DNA of 31,303 bases from Hymenopellis radicata (Eukaryota > Basidiomycota > Agaricomycetes > Agaricales > Physalacriaceae), in NCBI GenBank assembly GCA_015501595.1, contig JADNRX010000586.1, positions 1 to 31,303 on the forward strand, read 5' to 3'. Of the stretch, positions 10,920 to 21,055 are shown in pieces (the stretch's first letter is position 1; the number at the start of each line of letters is the position of its first letter). Below the pieces are notes generated by a model. It was not told the origin of the DNA. It saw only the letters and a list, made by a program, of their open reading frames with translations, and made no database searches. Position numbers and translations under genes: made by a program.

Positions 10920-11530
10920 TATTAGGCGGTGGCTTTCAAGTCGCTCGGTTTCCAGTAAATTCGCCACCCCACGATCTTCAGCGGTCGGCCTCCAGAATAT
11001 GAGCGATACATCCCTGTGTATACCCTGCGATCCTCACGATGATGATGGTGAATCTTAGGTCCGTGCTGCAGAACGCGGTTATAGAACACCGGGATACGGG
11101 TACTACGAAACCTCGTAGACGGGAACACGGAGCATGCGCGAGCCGTCGATGTAATCGGGTTAGCATTGAGTCAGGCGCCATAGAAGACCGGAAGACGGGT
11201 GAGCAGCCACTCCGAATGCGAGGCGCACTGCTACCTAGAGGAGGAGTCCAAGAATACCGAAAGACTCCTTGACTTCGATGTGCACGACTCCGGGTGCTTC
11301 CAAGGTGGAAGCAGAGTAAGACAGGACCGCAAGATTACGGAGAACGGGGATATCCATAGAAGACGAGGCACTGAACGAAGAGGGGACCTGTCCACTCAGT
11401 GTAAGATGCCAGGATCGCAGAGTGACCAAGCAGCAAGTCAGACGGCTGACGGGTAGATCACGTCTAGAACATTGAAATTCAAACACTCGAGCAAGGTCAA
11501 GGAAGGGTCTCACTGTGAATCCATCAGTGG
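10920..11530 (-). pseudogene. Possible relic of an LRR/F-box-like gene
   Basis: On the minus strand, short frames interrupted by stops carry leucine-rich, LRR-like phrases (SLTLLECLNFNVLDV, LVTLRSWHLTLSG, MDIPVLRNLAVLSYSAST) and a C-terminal-looking block (VGWRIYWKPSDLKATA). Such strings resemble the many F-box/LRR-like proteins of Agaricomycetes, but no F-box motif is visible. PV-R type motifs recur near 11094, 11190, 11345 and 11440. I cannot build a consistent exon model. This is a weak call and could be chance. Confidence 0.2.
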
Positions 11531-12148
11531 CTGCGACCGAGAAGTCTTCGAGACCACAATCGATTTTTCAAAATGTGCGGAAAGTGCCTTGAGTCATGTC
11601 CCTAGCCAGTCGCAGTTACGCGGTAGAAGTAAGCGTGTGTTCCATGGGGGAGTGCGGAGTCGATGGGACCGATATGTAAGTAGAGGTCTTAGGTACTGCG
11701 CCAGGGGAGAAAATAAGTCCGTCGTCTCGTCTTAGTATTTGTTGAGAGGAGTCATCTGGGTCCTCGTGTTGGGCGGTTAGCGCCGAATACGTCGACCTTC
11801 GCCGTAAGTGGACTTGCCGTTGAGATAAAATTGATCGGCATTATTGATTGTCAGTGACCTCTGGATTGGCTGGGTCGATTCTCTGCAAGAAACGAGAGCG
11901 AGAAAAGGCACCTGCTGCAGGAGCTGTGGTGGCATGCACCCATTGATAGTCACTGGTCAGTCCACCTCAACATCTGTCAGGAGCGCCAAAGAAATGAAGA
12001 GGTTGTGTCTCGTTGATATTTTATCAACCAGCCTCAACGGAAAATTCACTGAGCGATCGCACGCCAGGCACAAACCGGAAAGGATAGAGTGGCACCATCA
12101 CGTTTATCCATAACGTATAACATGAGATCTATAAAGTAGAGTGTTAAG
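11531..12148. other. Intergenic stretch, no gene identified
   Basis: Short open frames only. The right end is the 3' flank of BRL1, which stops at 12149-12151 on the minus strand if its frame break is allowed for. Read without correction, the last BRL1 exon would run on to a stop at 12046. Confidence 0.45.
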
Positions 12149-13509
12149 TTACTTGATCTTGACCGCAGCGCCTCCTTCGAGCCGTCTTCTCCGGGTGGGT
12201 GTCTCCAAATCTGCATTGTCCTGTATGGGCTTCCATGCCTTTCCCCAAGCTGGGGTAGGCGCTGGAGAAAGGTAGCCCCGTACGGATGCATATCAATGGG
12301 GTAGTGTGGGGGCTGAGCGGGCGGGGCAGACGGATGGATCAATCTCGCCCGATACAACGAGAGCAAGGCGTTGATAAACACCGTAAGGAAGGACAGTGAG
12401 GTCAATGTAAAGGCCTGTGACAAAATTAGTACGGACTGACACCCGGCAGTGTAATAAAGGACCATACAAGTGTCTTCCAGCTGATGGGTTCGACAAAGCC
12501 ATTGACGACTTCCGCAATAAGCTCAGCACCGACTCTGGCTCGCCCGAGTGTGGCCGGATCGCGGTTCATGCATGTCTCCCATGTCGCACACTGCTGTTCC
12601 ATTGCTGGAAGAGGTGACGTGCAGCGATTATTTTTGTACTGGAGAGCACATAACGCGATCTCTTGGACAATGTCTGGAAGGTTCCGAGATGAAGAAGAAG
12701 ATTAAACGTTTAACAGCGTGCTTACCTTGCGAATATTCCGAGATTCGATGCTCCACGTCGCGCTGCACAGTTAAAATGAACTGGATCACGAGGTAGAGAA
12801 ATACGAGTATGAGCGACAGATTAAAGAAGAACTGAAGGTATCTGGAATTGTAATTGTAATTAGCTCTGGAGATAGCCGACGGTGAAGCGTACCCAAGGAG
12901 GACATAGGGCGTGTCCGATTGAGGTGGAGGCGGTGAAGGCATGTTGAGAGTATAATGGTTGGACGTATTATGAGCGACGGGAGTTGCCGCACGATGCTCA
13001 TCTTCTGGATCGCTGTCGTCAAAAACGTCCTGGTCGTCGTCGCGGTCTTCACGGCTGTAGCTCCGGGAAAGTTTACTGCTGCCGGCCTGGTGGCGTGCTC
13101 GATATACTCGCCGCAGTGCGCCGTAGCGATAGGTCTGCCGCGATCCCTGTCTTCTGGTTTCGGTGGGCTGACTTCGAACATATCCACGTCGCGGAGCTCC
13201 TCCGACGGCGACGGCTGCGGGAATGCCTTGGACGGCGAGAAATTGGGTGGTGGTACCCATGGATATGGTTGACTCGGTTGTCGTGAAGGGGTTTGAAAGA
13301 GAAACGGCGTGTTCTGGTGTGTACCAAACGACGGTGCCGCCGACATAGATAGAGTAGAATCATCATGAGTTCCTGCAGAAAATCTCAGTCAATCACCAAC
13401 ACAGAGGCAACAACGACGCACGCTTTTTCGGAGTGCTGGGGTCGTCGTCTGGCGACGCCCAGGCCGGCGTCGCAGTGCTGCTTGGTCGATTGGTGAACTG
13501 GAAATCCAT
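12149..13509 (-). CDS. Brl1/Brr6 nuclear-envelope protein (nuclear pore assembly), two frame breaks
   Basis: Two-TM nuclear envelope protein whose lumenal disulfide-bonded domain is needed for nuclear pore assembly and lipid homeostasis. The inferred exons are 13509-13422, 13372-12893, 12841-12726, 12673-12468 and 12414-12149. The start is MDFQFTNRPS; then a Pro-rich N-terminus; TPYVLLG; TM1 near residue 193 (LQFFFNLSLILVFLYLVIQF); ILTVQRDVEHRISEY; a lumenal domain with Cys237, Cys246, Cys257 and Cys263; then TM2 (FTLTSLSFLTVFINALLSLY) and a basic end. Exon lengths sum to 1,156 nt, exactly two short of 386 codons. One base is missing near 13119-13124 (before GALRRVYRARH) and one in the C-run at 12276-12279 (before GYLSPAPTP). 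With these restored, all phases close. It could be either family member (Brl1 or Brr6). It diverges from clpP. Confidence 0.9.
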
Positions 13510-13677
13510 CGGTGCCTCTGTCGAGCGGCTCGACCTGAAAATTCCGGAACTCATCGTGGCAGGCAGTGGCGAACGCGAAGAGCAATTTGGTGGACGTGGT
13601 CAAAACGCGTTTGGGTCACGAGCAACACAGCCACAAACAGCGATCACTCCTTGTTCAGCAACGTCGACCAGCCCCCA
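13510..13677. promoter_or_regulatory. Divergent promoter between BRL1 and clpP
   Basis: Only 168 bp separate the two start codons (BRL1 at 13509 on minus, clpP at 13678 on plus), so both core promoters must lie here. I see no clear TATA box. Shared regulation is an inference. Confidence 0.5.
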
Positions 13678-14706
13678 ATGTTCCGCGCTGCCCTCTCTCA
13701 TAATTACAGGCGGTTTCCTACGAGATGTGCCCGCCAATTTCACCTCTTAGCTGGCCAGTGGTCGGCGGAATCGCCTCAGGCAACTCTCATTCCATATGTT
13801 ATCGAACAGACGGTATATTTCTTCTTCTAGTCGTCAATTGTTGCCTATTTACGCGCAGCAAAAAGGGCAGAGGAGAGCGCACTTACGACATATATTCCCG
13901 CCTGCTTAGAGAACGAGTCGTAATGCTGCACGGACCAGCACGTATTTTCATCGATATTTCCATTTTAATATTTATCTGGCGCGCAGATACGAGACGATGT
14001 TTCCTCAGTGACCGTGGCCCAAATTCTCTTCTTGGAAGCAGAGGACACCACCAAGCCCATACACCTCTACATCAACTCTCCGGGCGGCAGTGTGACTGCA
14101 GGTCTCGCGATATATGATACCGTAAGTGGCCACTTTGACTTATAAATTATCCCAGCCGTAATAAAGCCATCCAGATGCAGGTTCGACCTTTTCTACAGCG
14201 TCGGACTCTGACCTACTTTCTTCCTAGTACGTGTCCTCGCCCATTCATACATACTGTATCGGGCAAGCAGCAAGCATGGGCTCACTCCTGCTCTCCGCGG
14301 GTGAGAAGGGAAAACGCCACTGTCTACCAAACGCAAGCATTATGATACATCAACCTTCGGGGGGCGCTTCAGGCCAGGCTTCTGATATCGCCATCCATGC
14401 CAAGGAAATACTACGCATACGTCAGTTGCTCACCGGGATCTACCAGAAGCACTGTACCAAGCCCGCCGAGTCGGTTTCTAAAGCATTGTCGCGGTTTGGT
14501 GAGTCACCCTACACGTGCATGTATCAATCTAACTTTTTGTAGAAACTGCACTGGAACGCGACTACTTCATGACAGGTGCGTCGTGGCTCGAGCTTCGCGG
14601 TATTTTTACTAATTCATGTTGTTCCATAGCCCAACAAGCTCTTGAGTTCGGAATTGTGGACGCTATCGTAGATAAAAGTCCGAAATCCGAGGCGGATAGT
14701 TCGTGA
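13678..14706 (+). CDS. clpP: Mitochondrial ClpP protease subunit
   Basis: Serine protease subunit of the mitochondrial matrix ClpXP complex, 242 residues. Exons: 13678-13812, 13866-13937, 13987-14121, 14175-14180, 14228-14498, 14543-14575 and 14630-14706. The N-terminus ([20 protein letters not shown]) is a typical basic mitochondrial presequence. The mature part starts at [20 protein letters not shown] and has [14 protein letters not shown]. The triad is Ser132 (GQAASMGS), His157 (IMIHQPSGG) and probably Asp213 (LERDYFM). Two splicing oddities are needed to keep the conserved frame: intron 2 has a GC donor (CCA then GCACGT), and exon 4 is just six bases (ATGCAG), giving DTMQYVSSPIH. Every phase closes and there are no frame breaks. 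The assignment is very secure. Confidence 0.95.
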
Positions 14707-15207
14707 CGCTGAGTTCATGTTATGATCGCCATTGAACTCGACCGAGCTCCTAGTACATGCTGTGAGTGGATCCAAAATATAGCGCCGTACGGCCGCAGGG
14801 CCTAGACCACTGCCTTGTCGCTTTCGAGCTCACCGCTTTCATCAACCCCCACAAATCGCGGTGATCGTGCTCCTGATCGACAGTTCATTTTCTCTGAGAC
14901 GAGACAGAAAGGTCAAGTTGCACGACTTTTCATACTCTCTCTGGTATGCAACGACTTACTGTAGATTCAGCGATATATTCTTTTCCCGAATATTTCATTA
15001 ATATCATGAATAAGCGCCACATCTAGCCGCAAGCCTCTCCTCCTCATCCAGTCAAACGGACCTTATATCCGATCGTTGAGACAACTAACTGCGAAAAAAC
15101 AGGTGCTTCCGTGCATCGCTTCCGGATCTCTGGAACTGAATCGATCGGCGGTACCGACATATATATGCGTCTAGGAAATTGGTGACGCTCTTGTCCCTCA
15201 AACCAAC
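14707..15207. other. Intergenic region with TATA-like run at 15158-15168
   Basis: This is the clpP 3' flank and the promoter side of the pepsin-like gene. CATATATATGC at 15158-15168 lies about 40 bp before the ATG at 15208, a plausible TATA element. Nothing else is recognised. Confidence 0.4.
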
Positions 15208-17243
15208 ATGCAACTTGCTATCATTTTAAGCTTCGCGGCGGTCGCATGGGCGGATACATGGTCCAATGGGAATACTTTGGACATGGCTAGTATCCCACTC
15301 ACTGTCGACGGAGATGGCAGGTACTGTGCGTGGGTCGCAATGGTTGGTGGTATTCTCTTGGCTTGGGTGTAGAACTGAGTCGTCTCTTAGTCCGGAGGCG
15401 CGAACAAGCAGAACTTTACGTTTGGCCTCACGACTTCGACAGGATATACCGCTGTCGCTGGGCGCGCTTGTGGATCAGGGTGTAACGGTGTAACGAGGTG
15501 AGTCCATCAGAGTGCAGCATGAAACACGTTTTTATCGTCTTGGCCAGTTTTGATCAATCCCAATCAACCACAGCTGTTTCTTTACCGGCCAGTCAAAACA
15601 TCCAATTGCCTCAAGGAAACTCTGCCAGCGGGAACCTTATTCGGGAGGATTGCGCTCTAAAACAAACTGGTCAACATTGGTGGAGTTATGAAAATCAGAC
15701 GAGTGCGTATACCCTTAATATGCTCTCGACCCGCATATCTTGACCGACGCAACAGTCCTAATCGCCAATCAATCTGATTCTATCTTCGGTTCAGGCACTT
15801 CTGGTCTACTAGGACTTGGTACCAATGCTCGTAAGTATCTGTCTCTTTCCTTTTCTTGTGTCCTAATCATGAACCTAGGTTCTGGTCAGTTCGAGGACAG
15901 CATCGTCGGGAAATTCCTGTCTCTAAACCCTTCCCAAACTAACTTCACCTACGGCATGGCCCTCACGCCCCCGAACGAGGTCAGCAGTGACTCTGGTGGT
16001 ACCCTCCACCTCGGCGGGGCCAGTCAAAGTCATTACCAAGCACCCAGCGTTGCGTGGAAGAATTTGTTGCCCTACAACGGTTCTGCTCTGGACGCGGACT
16101 TTCAAATGGACTTGGATGGGTGGACTGCGACTTCGGACGCTGGGACTTTGACGAGGCAAAGCGGGCTCATAGCTATCGTGGACCCTTATTACACGACTAC
16201 GATTTTCCCGCAAACGGAGGCGACTTTGTTGTGTAAGTCGGAATTTCACTCGACTACGCCGACACGGCGCTCATTGACTCAATTTATAGATTCGACGATT
16301 AAGGACGCACAACCCGTCTCTGATACTTCTACGTCCAAAGTATGGAGTATCCCTTGCGATACTCAAATATCAATGGCGTTGCACGTCGGCGACCAGTCTT
16401 TTACGATTGATCAGGGCGTCCTGATCAAGCAGCTTGGTGGTCGGTGCTACGGAACAATCGAGGGCTGGAAGAACGAGACAGCGACCGAGTATCTGCTCGG
16501 TTCAAACTTCATTTCGAACACGTATATGTAAGTGTTCCCCATCCCGCCTCCACGATCGTGTTCCTCACACCTGACGAAGGATACTCGTGCTCTCTAACGC
16601 CAATAATGGCAGGATCGGGTTCGCCAAACGCGCCACTTCCAAAAGCTCGAGTTCCCTTTCAACTGGCGCCATCATTGGCATCGCCGTCGGGGCAGCCGTC
16701 GCTGTTCTCTTACTGGCCATCCTCACTGTGTTCTGCATCCGACGCAGACGCCAGCGCAAGGCTGACACCGCCTCTAACGGTAAAGCTGAATGGGACAAGG
16801 AGCTCCCCGCGACGCCCTCCGTCGCGACGAATACCGGTGGCCCGTCGACTCACTCGCACACGGCGCATTGGGTGGGCAACTACAACACGCAGCCGCTGGC
16901 GTGGCAAGCGCCCAAAGGGTCGCCCACGGAGCAGCCTCTGCTCGCGACGCAGGATTCGCCCAGCCTCTACACGCCCAGCACGCAGTCGTCGTTTACGCCT
17001 GGCACGCGCCCGTCGTACGTCTCCACGGCGAACGGCGCCAATCCTGTTGTTGCGTCGCCGCATTCTTCGCCCAATCCGCCGCGGTCGCCGACGGAGACGC
17101 ATTCGCCGGTGTCGGCGCAGTCGGGGGTGTCGGGGCCTTCTGTGCACTCGCCGCCGCCGATGTATAATACGAATCCGATTAGGGTTGTTGAGAGGCTCAG
17201 TCGGCCGCCTGCGCCGGTTCTGGGGATGAGTGCGTACCCGTAG
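15208..17243 (+). CDS. Membrane-anchored pepsin-fold (A1-like) protein, probably non-catalytic
   Basis: The inferred 575-residue protein has exons 15208-15342, 15391-15497, 15548-15702, 15756-15830, 15879-16232, 16290-16527 and 16580-17243; all phases close. A signal peptide (MQLAIILSFAAVAWA) is followed by an A1 aspartic-protease-like fold with SGTSGLLGLGTN, SGGTLHLGG and EYLLGSNFISNTY then NNGRIGF. A Ser-rich linker, one TM (about 385-408, GIAVGAAVAVLLLAILTVF), an RRRRQRK stop-transfer and a Pro/Ser-rich cytoplasmic tail follow. Both catalytic D-T/S-G motifs look lost: the N-lobe position reads GLTTSTGYTAVAG (57-69), and the C-lobe reads AIVDPYYTTTIFP (256-268), keeping Asp259 but not the TG. 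It is probably a cell-surface pseudo-protease; its function is unknown. The fold assignment is family-based and the loss of activity is inferred. Confidence 0.82.
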
Positions 17244-17493
17244 GCGCCGGTTGTTGTGTTTCTTTGGGTTTGTGTCATTGTTGTAGTTGTATAGTATTTT
17301 TATCTGTGTATTCTACGTACTTTGCTGTCATTATTATTGAACGAGTCTCTTGGGAAACTGGCGAGCTCCAACGTATAATTGTTTGCACCACATGGGACCT
17401 TTCCATCTCTTGCCAATATCTATCATCACAATATGGATCTTCATGGCGTTCCTCTGTGGGACCGTGCCGTGTATCGACTTCCTTCCTTTCTTC

Positions 17494-18784
17494 CTAGATC
17501 GTCGCAGGGCCCTTCTCCACATCATATGTAGACGCAAGCGTGTCCGTGGATTGCATGAAACCCTCCTCTTCACGCTCTGGTAGCAGGATTTGCACTGTCC
17601 CAGAGTCATCATCATGGGCGGGGCATGTCCGAGCTGGATTGATACTAGCGACACGGATCTCGGTACTCTGCATAGTGGTATCTATATGCGGGAGAGTGTG
17701 CAGCCATGAGTCGTTGAGCCGCGCTTCGCCAGCCGTGAAGCGCCAGATGATTAGCGTTGGTGCGGCGGCCTATGAGCAGTTCATCAGTTTGACATCCTGC
17801 TTGAATTGAAGGAGGGTCTGTTTACCGTTACAGCGTTCAGAAAGCCCTCGGCGTACCAGCTTGCCATGCTGTAATAGGGGACGAAATAGTAGTCGTGTAA
17901 GCACAGGGCAAGATAGATGGCATAGGTGGCCGAGTAGAGCAAGGCTGACTCGATGATTATCTCGATGATACCTCGATATGTCCGGGCGCTTTTGAGCCCG
18001 CAGACTGAAAGAATTCGATAGATAATGAGGGACGTTGTCAAAATGTTGGTTGATGCGGCGACAGTGCAATACACAGTCAACCACTTTAGGGTGATGCGCC
18101 ACATGGACGGGCCTGACTCGTGCGAGAACAATACGGCGGTCCTGAAAGCGTGGCTAACTGAGATTGGGTGAACAAGCAAGGTTAGAGAACTTGAGGAAGC
18201 CTCACTCAATCCGGAGACAATCCCAAGCGATGGGAGAACCACAACGCCCCAGTTGCGATTATATAGCACCCAACACCTCCAGATCTTGAGTTACATGAAT
18301 TAGACCACAGTGAGTCAGGCAAAGACGTGGCACATACATTCACGAGGTCCGCAATCACACCATTCAGTGCAATGAACGAGCGTTGAATTGTGATGAGAAC
18401 AAGCTGTGCCTCTGGCTCGAGAAAGTAATTTAAAATTGAGTTTGGTGATTGGCCATAGGAAACAAAGTTGGCATAGAATCCACGCCAAGTCATCCCCGCA
18501 CACGCGGTGGCAAGCACCCATATCACGAAAATGACGAGCGCCAATACGACCCGCTGTGCAGGCCAGTCACCGCGCGCAGCTAACGCCGACAAAGTCAGGG
18601 AGAGTGCTAGAATACGAGATAGACTACTTATACACTCACCTATTTGCCTCATCGTAGCCCCGAAAATCATCGTGTACAATCCATAGCAAAAGATCCCGAT
18701 GATGTAGCCATTGAGTAAGTCGCCAATAGTACGCCGCTGTGCCTCCTCGTCAGAGAGGTGAAATTCTTGCTCCGCAGTGAGCAT
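17494..18784 (-). CDS. Seven-TM fungal membrane protein, tandem paralogue 1
   Basis: The inferred 373-residue protein has exons 18784-18640, 18579-18338, 18284-17826 and 17769-17494; all phases close. About seven hydrophobic segments are visible, for example IIGIFCYGLYTMIFGATM, VVLALVIFVIWVLATACAGM, VYCTVAASTNILTTSLIIYR and IIEIIIESALLYSATYAIYL. The motifs IADLVNIWRCWVLYNRNWGV and RTYRGIIE place it in the large, uncharacterised basidiomycete 7-TM family; ligand and role are unknown. The C-terminal tail (283-373) is hydrophilic and acidic. The gene at 19563-20866 is a tandem copy with identical intron positions and the same 242-nt exon 2, and the gene at 29308-30638 is a third copy. It converges with the pepsin-like gene, leaving 250 bp between stops. 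The start may lie further upstream (see the leader block). Confidence 0.82.
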
Positions 18785-18789
18785 GCGAA

Positions 18790-18964
18790 CTAGTTGATGT
18801 TAGGGAATCGCCTGCGTCCTCATAAGGGCTATATGTATGAGAATAACAATCACGTACCTCCACTATTCGTCTCAGTAGGATCAAACGTGCGGCTCGCAGC
18901 AGCACCCAGTGTATAGATCAAATCGTCAAACACGAACTTGACACCGGGATACAATGGGAGGCTT
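18790..18964 (-). promoter_or_regulatory. Conserved leader/promoter block of 7-TM paralogue 1
   Basis: The minus strand has a possible leader exon ending at 18858 (G then GTACGTG), a 68-nt intron (18857-18790, ending CTAG) and then TTCGCATG into the coding exon. A diverged version of the same sequence and splice layout lies upstream of paralogue 2. An open frame in the block reads AAASRTFDPTETNSG, but no in-frame ATG precedes it, so a spliced 5' UTR is more likely than extra coding. Confidence 0.4.
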
Positions 18965-19562
18965 CAAGCCGGTAGTCGACGTAGTCCTCAGAGAGGCCAA
19001 ATTAAGGACTCGATGCATGAGAAGATCATGAGAAGATCAAATCACGAACAAGGGAGAGCGGCACGCTAGTTCAGGTGCCAAGGCAACAGTACTAGTAGTC
19101 AAAAAGTCTCAGTCTCAGCCTGTTGCTTCCGAGTAACAGGATCCTTTTCACTGCGTCGGAGCACTCTTGTTGTCGATCCAACATGATGATCATGGAATGA
19201 AGGAGAGAATGATCAGGTGACACATATCCGTCTCACCCGAGAACTTAGGCTAAAAACAAAAAGGTCTTGAAAGTTCACGCGTGTCGTACATTCCTGCGAT
19301 GCCATCTGCCATGATGAACAGTTGGCCCATCGCTACCCACTATTCCAATTAGATTGGTAGTTACACTAAGCTGAGGGCCGCGATACTGTATATCATCGTT
19401 TATGTGACTCGTGAGAAGAGAATCGATGTTAGATAGAATAGAGCTACTTCGCGCAGTGATACATATGATTCATCCTACAGAAGAAGTAGATATCACAAGC
19501 ATTCAAACATAGCAACGGGCGAAAAACAATACGCCACGAACCTCATGCATTCTCTGCGATCT
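18965..19562. other. Intergenic region between tandem 7-TM genes
   Basis: No gene, RNA or strong repeat seen. It separates the promoter side of paralogue 1 from the 3' end of paralogue 2. Confidence 0.45.
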
Positions 19563-20866
19563 TTAAACGAGATTGTTACCCGAGCCTTTCTCCACATCGA
19601 CGTCAGATGTGCGCGCAACTGCCAACACACAGTCTTCAGGTTGCATGAAATCTTCCTGCTCGGGGGATCGCTTTGATGTGGGCTCTTGAGCATGCGCGAA
19701 AAGGTCAACCGTAGCTGCTGGAGTGCCTGCCCGAGCTGCATGATTGCTGGCAAAACACATTCCCCCGGCGACACTGGTAGTATGTATTTCTGGGAGGGTG
19801 TGGAGCCACGAGTCATTCAGACGCGCTTTGCCGGCCATGACGCGCCCAATGATTAACGTGGGGGCGGCGGCCTGCGGCTCGTGAATTTGACATCCGGAAT
19901 GTAGTATTGAAGAATCACTTACCGTTACGGCGTTCAGAAAGGCCCCAACGTACCAGTCTGCAAAGACGGGGTAGGGCACGTAGAAATCATGCACGCACAT
20001 AGCTAAATAGATGATGTAGGTGGTGGAATACAGAAAAGCAGATTCAACGAGTATCTCGATGATGCCTCGATATGTCCGGACACCTTTAAACCCAGTCACC
20101 GAAAGAATTCGGTAGATAATGAGGAATGTCGTTAGAATGTTGGTCGACGCTGTGGCCGAGTAATAGACAACGAGCCAGTTTGTACTGGCCAAGGTGGACA
20201 CGGACGAGGCTGGACCGGAAGGGAACATCGCGATGGTCCTCAGAATATGGCTAACTGTTCGAATGAGCAAGTGAAAGTTGAAAACTGGAGCACTCTCACT
20301 CAATCCGCAGACAACGCCCAACAGTGGAAGAACTGCGATACCCCAGCTGCGATCGTATAACACCCAACACCGCCAGATCTTTCCACGCATTAGGTTATCG
20401 AACCAGAGGGACATGCGGCTCGTACATTGATGAGGTCCGCAATCGTTGCGTTCAGTGTAATGAATGTGCGTCTCACTGCAACTAGAGTAAGCCGGTTTGA
20501 CGACCAGAGGAAGTATCGTAAGACTGATTCCCGCGACTGGCCATGGGAAACAAAGGTGACATAGCATTCGGCCCAGACCATCCCAGCGTAGACTGTGGCG
20601 AACACCCATATGACACAAATAATGATGGTCAAGAGGATACGCTGTGTAGGCCATTCGCCGCGCGCAACTGATAAGAAGGTCAGGCGGGTTATTGTACATA
20701 CTACAACACATGCTCTACACGTACCTATTTGGCGAACGGTAGCTCCGAATATCATGGTGTAGAGACCGTAAAGTACGACCTCCATGATTTCGGTATTGAG
20801 CAAGTCGCCAATAAGTCGTTCAGCAACCTGAGCAGAGAGGCCAAATTCGTCCTCGAGAGCAGACAT
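19563..20866 (-). CDS. Seven-TM fungal membrane protein, tandem paralogue 2
   Basis: The inferred 382-residue protein has exons 20866-20725, 20667-20426, 20378-19923 and 19871-19563; all phases close at TAA 19563-19565. It aligns end to end with paralogue 1: IGDLLN near the start, YGLYTMIFGAT, ARGEWPTQR, IADLINIWRCWVLYDRSWGI, STNILTTFLIIYRILSV, RTYRGIIEILVESAFLYS, AAAPTLIIGR, ARLNDSWLHTLP and a DVEKG end. It is a predicted polytopic membrane protein of unknown function. Exon 2 has exactly the same length as in paralogue 1. The copies are clearly diverged at protein level, so the duplication is not very recent. It diverges from ERF4 across about 800 bp. Confidence 0.84.
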
Positions 20867-20871
20867 AGCAG

Positions 20872-21055
20872 CTATGTGAGACTGGGGTATGCTTATCCGC
20901 GTCCTTCAAGTACAACCTGAGTAAGAAGATCCAAGTCCAAAACTTCACGTACCTTCAAGGTTCGTCCCGACAAGATCAAAGGTGAGACTCGGGGCAGCTT
21001 CCAAGATACAGTATGGACCAACATAGAATACTATGGGAGGATTCAAGGCCTGAGC
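20872..21055 (-). promoter_or_regulatory. Conserved leader/promoter block of 7-TM paralogue 2
   Basis: This is the counterpart of the block before paralogue 1. A possible leader exon ends at 20953 (G then GTACGTG), followed by an 81-nt intron (20952-20872, ending ATAG) and then CTGCTATG into the coding exon. Shared tracts include CCTCCCAT, a GCTGC/TTTGATC stretch and the donor. The two leaders also share an open frame (TFD with TN downstream) and the same phase. Confidence 0.4.

Noticed and set aside
14181..14190. tRNA B-box-like GTTCGA sequences (also near 12487 and 6196)
   Set aside because: They lie in a clpP intron, BRL1 coding sequence or isolated DNA, and no acceptor stem or anticodon arm can be drawn around them.
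15740..16531. A single-exon start for the pepsin-like protein at 15740
   Set aside because: The apparent start comes from intron sequence; splicing 15702 to 15756 keeps phase and joins the upstream signal-peptide exons.
16444..17229. 261-codon plus frame rich in Arg and a 145-codon antisense frame
   Set aside because: Both overlap the well-supported last exon of the pepsin-like gene (TM and tail) and show low-complexity composition typical of shifted frames.
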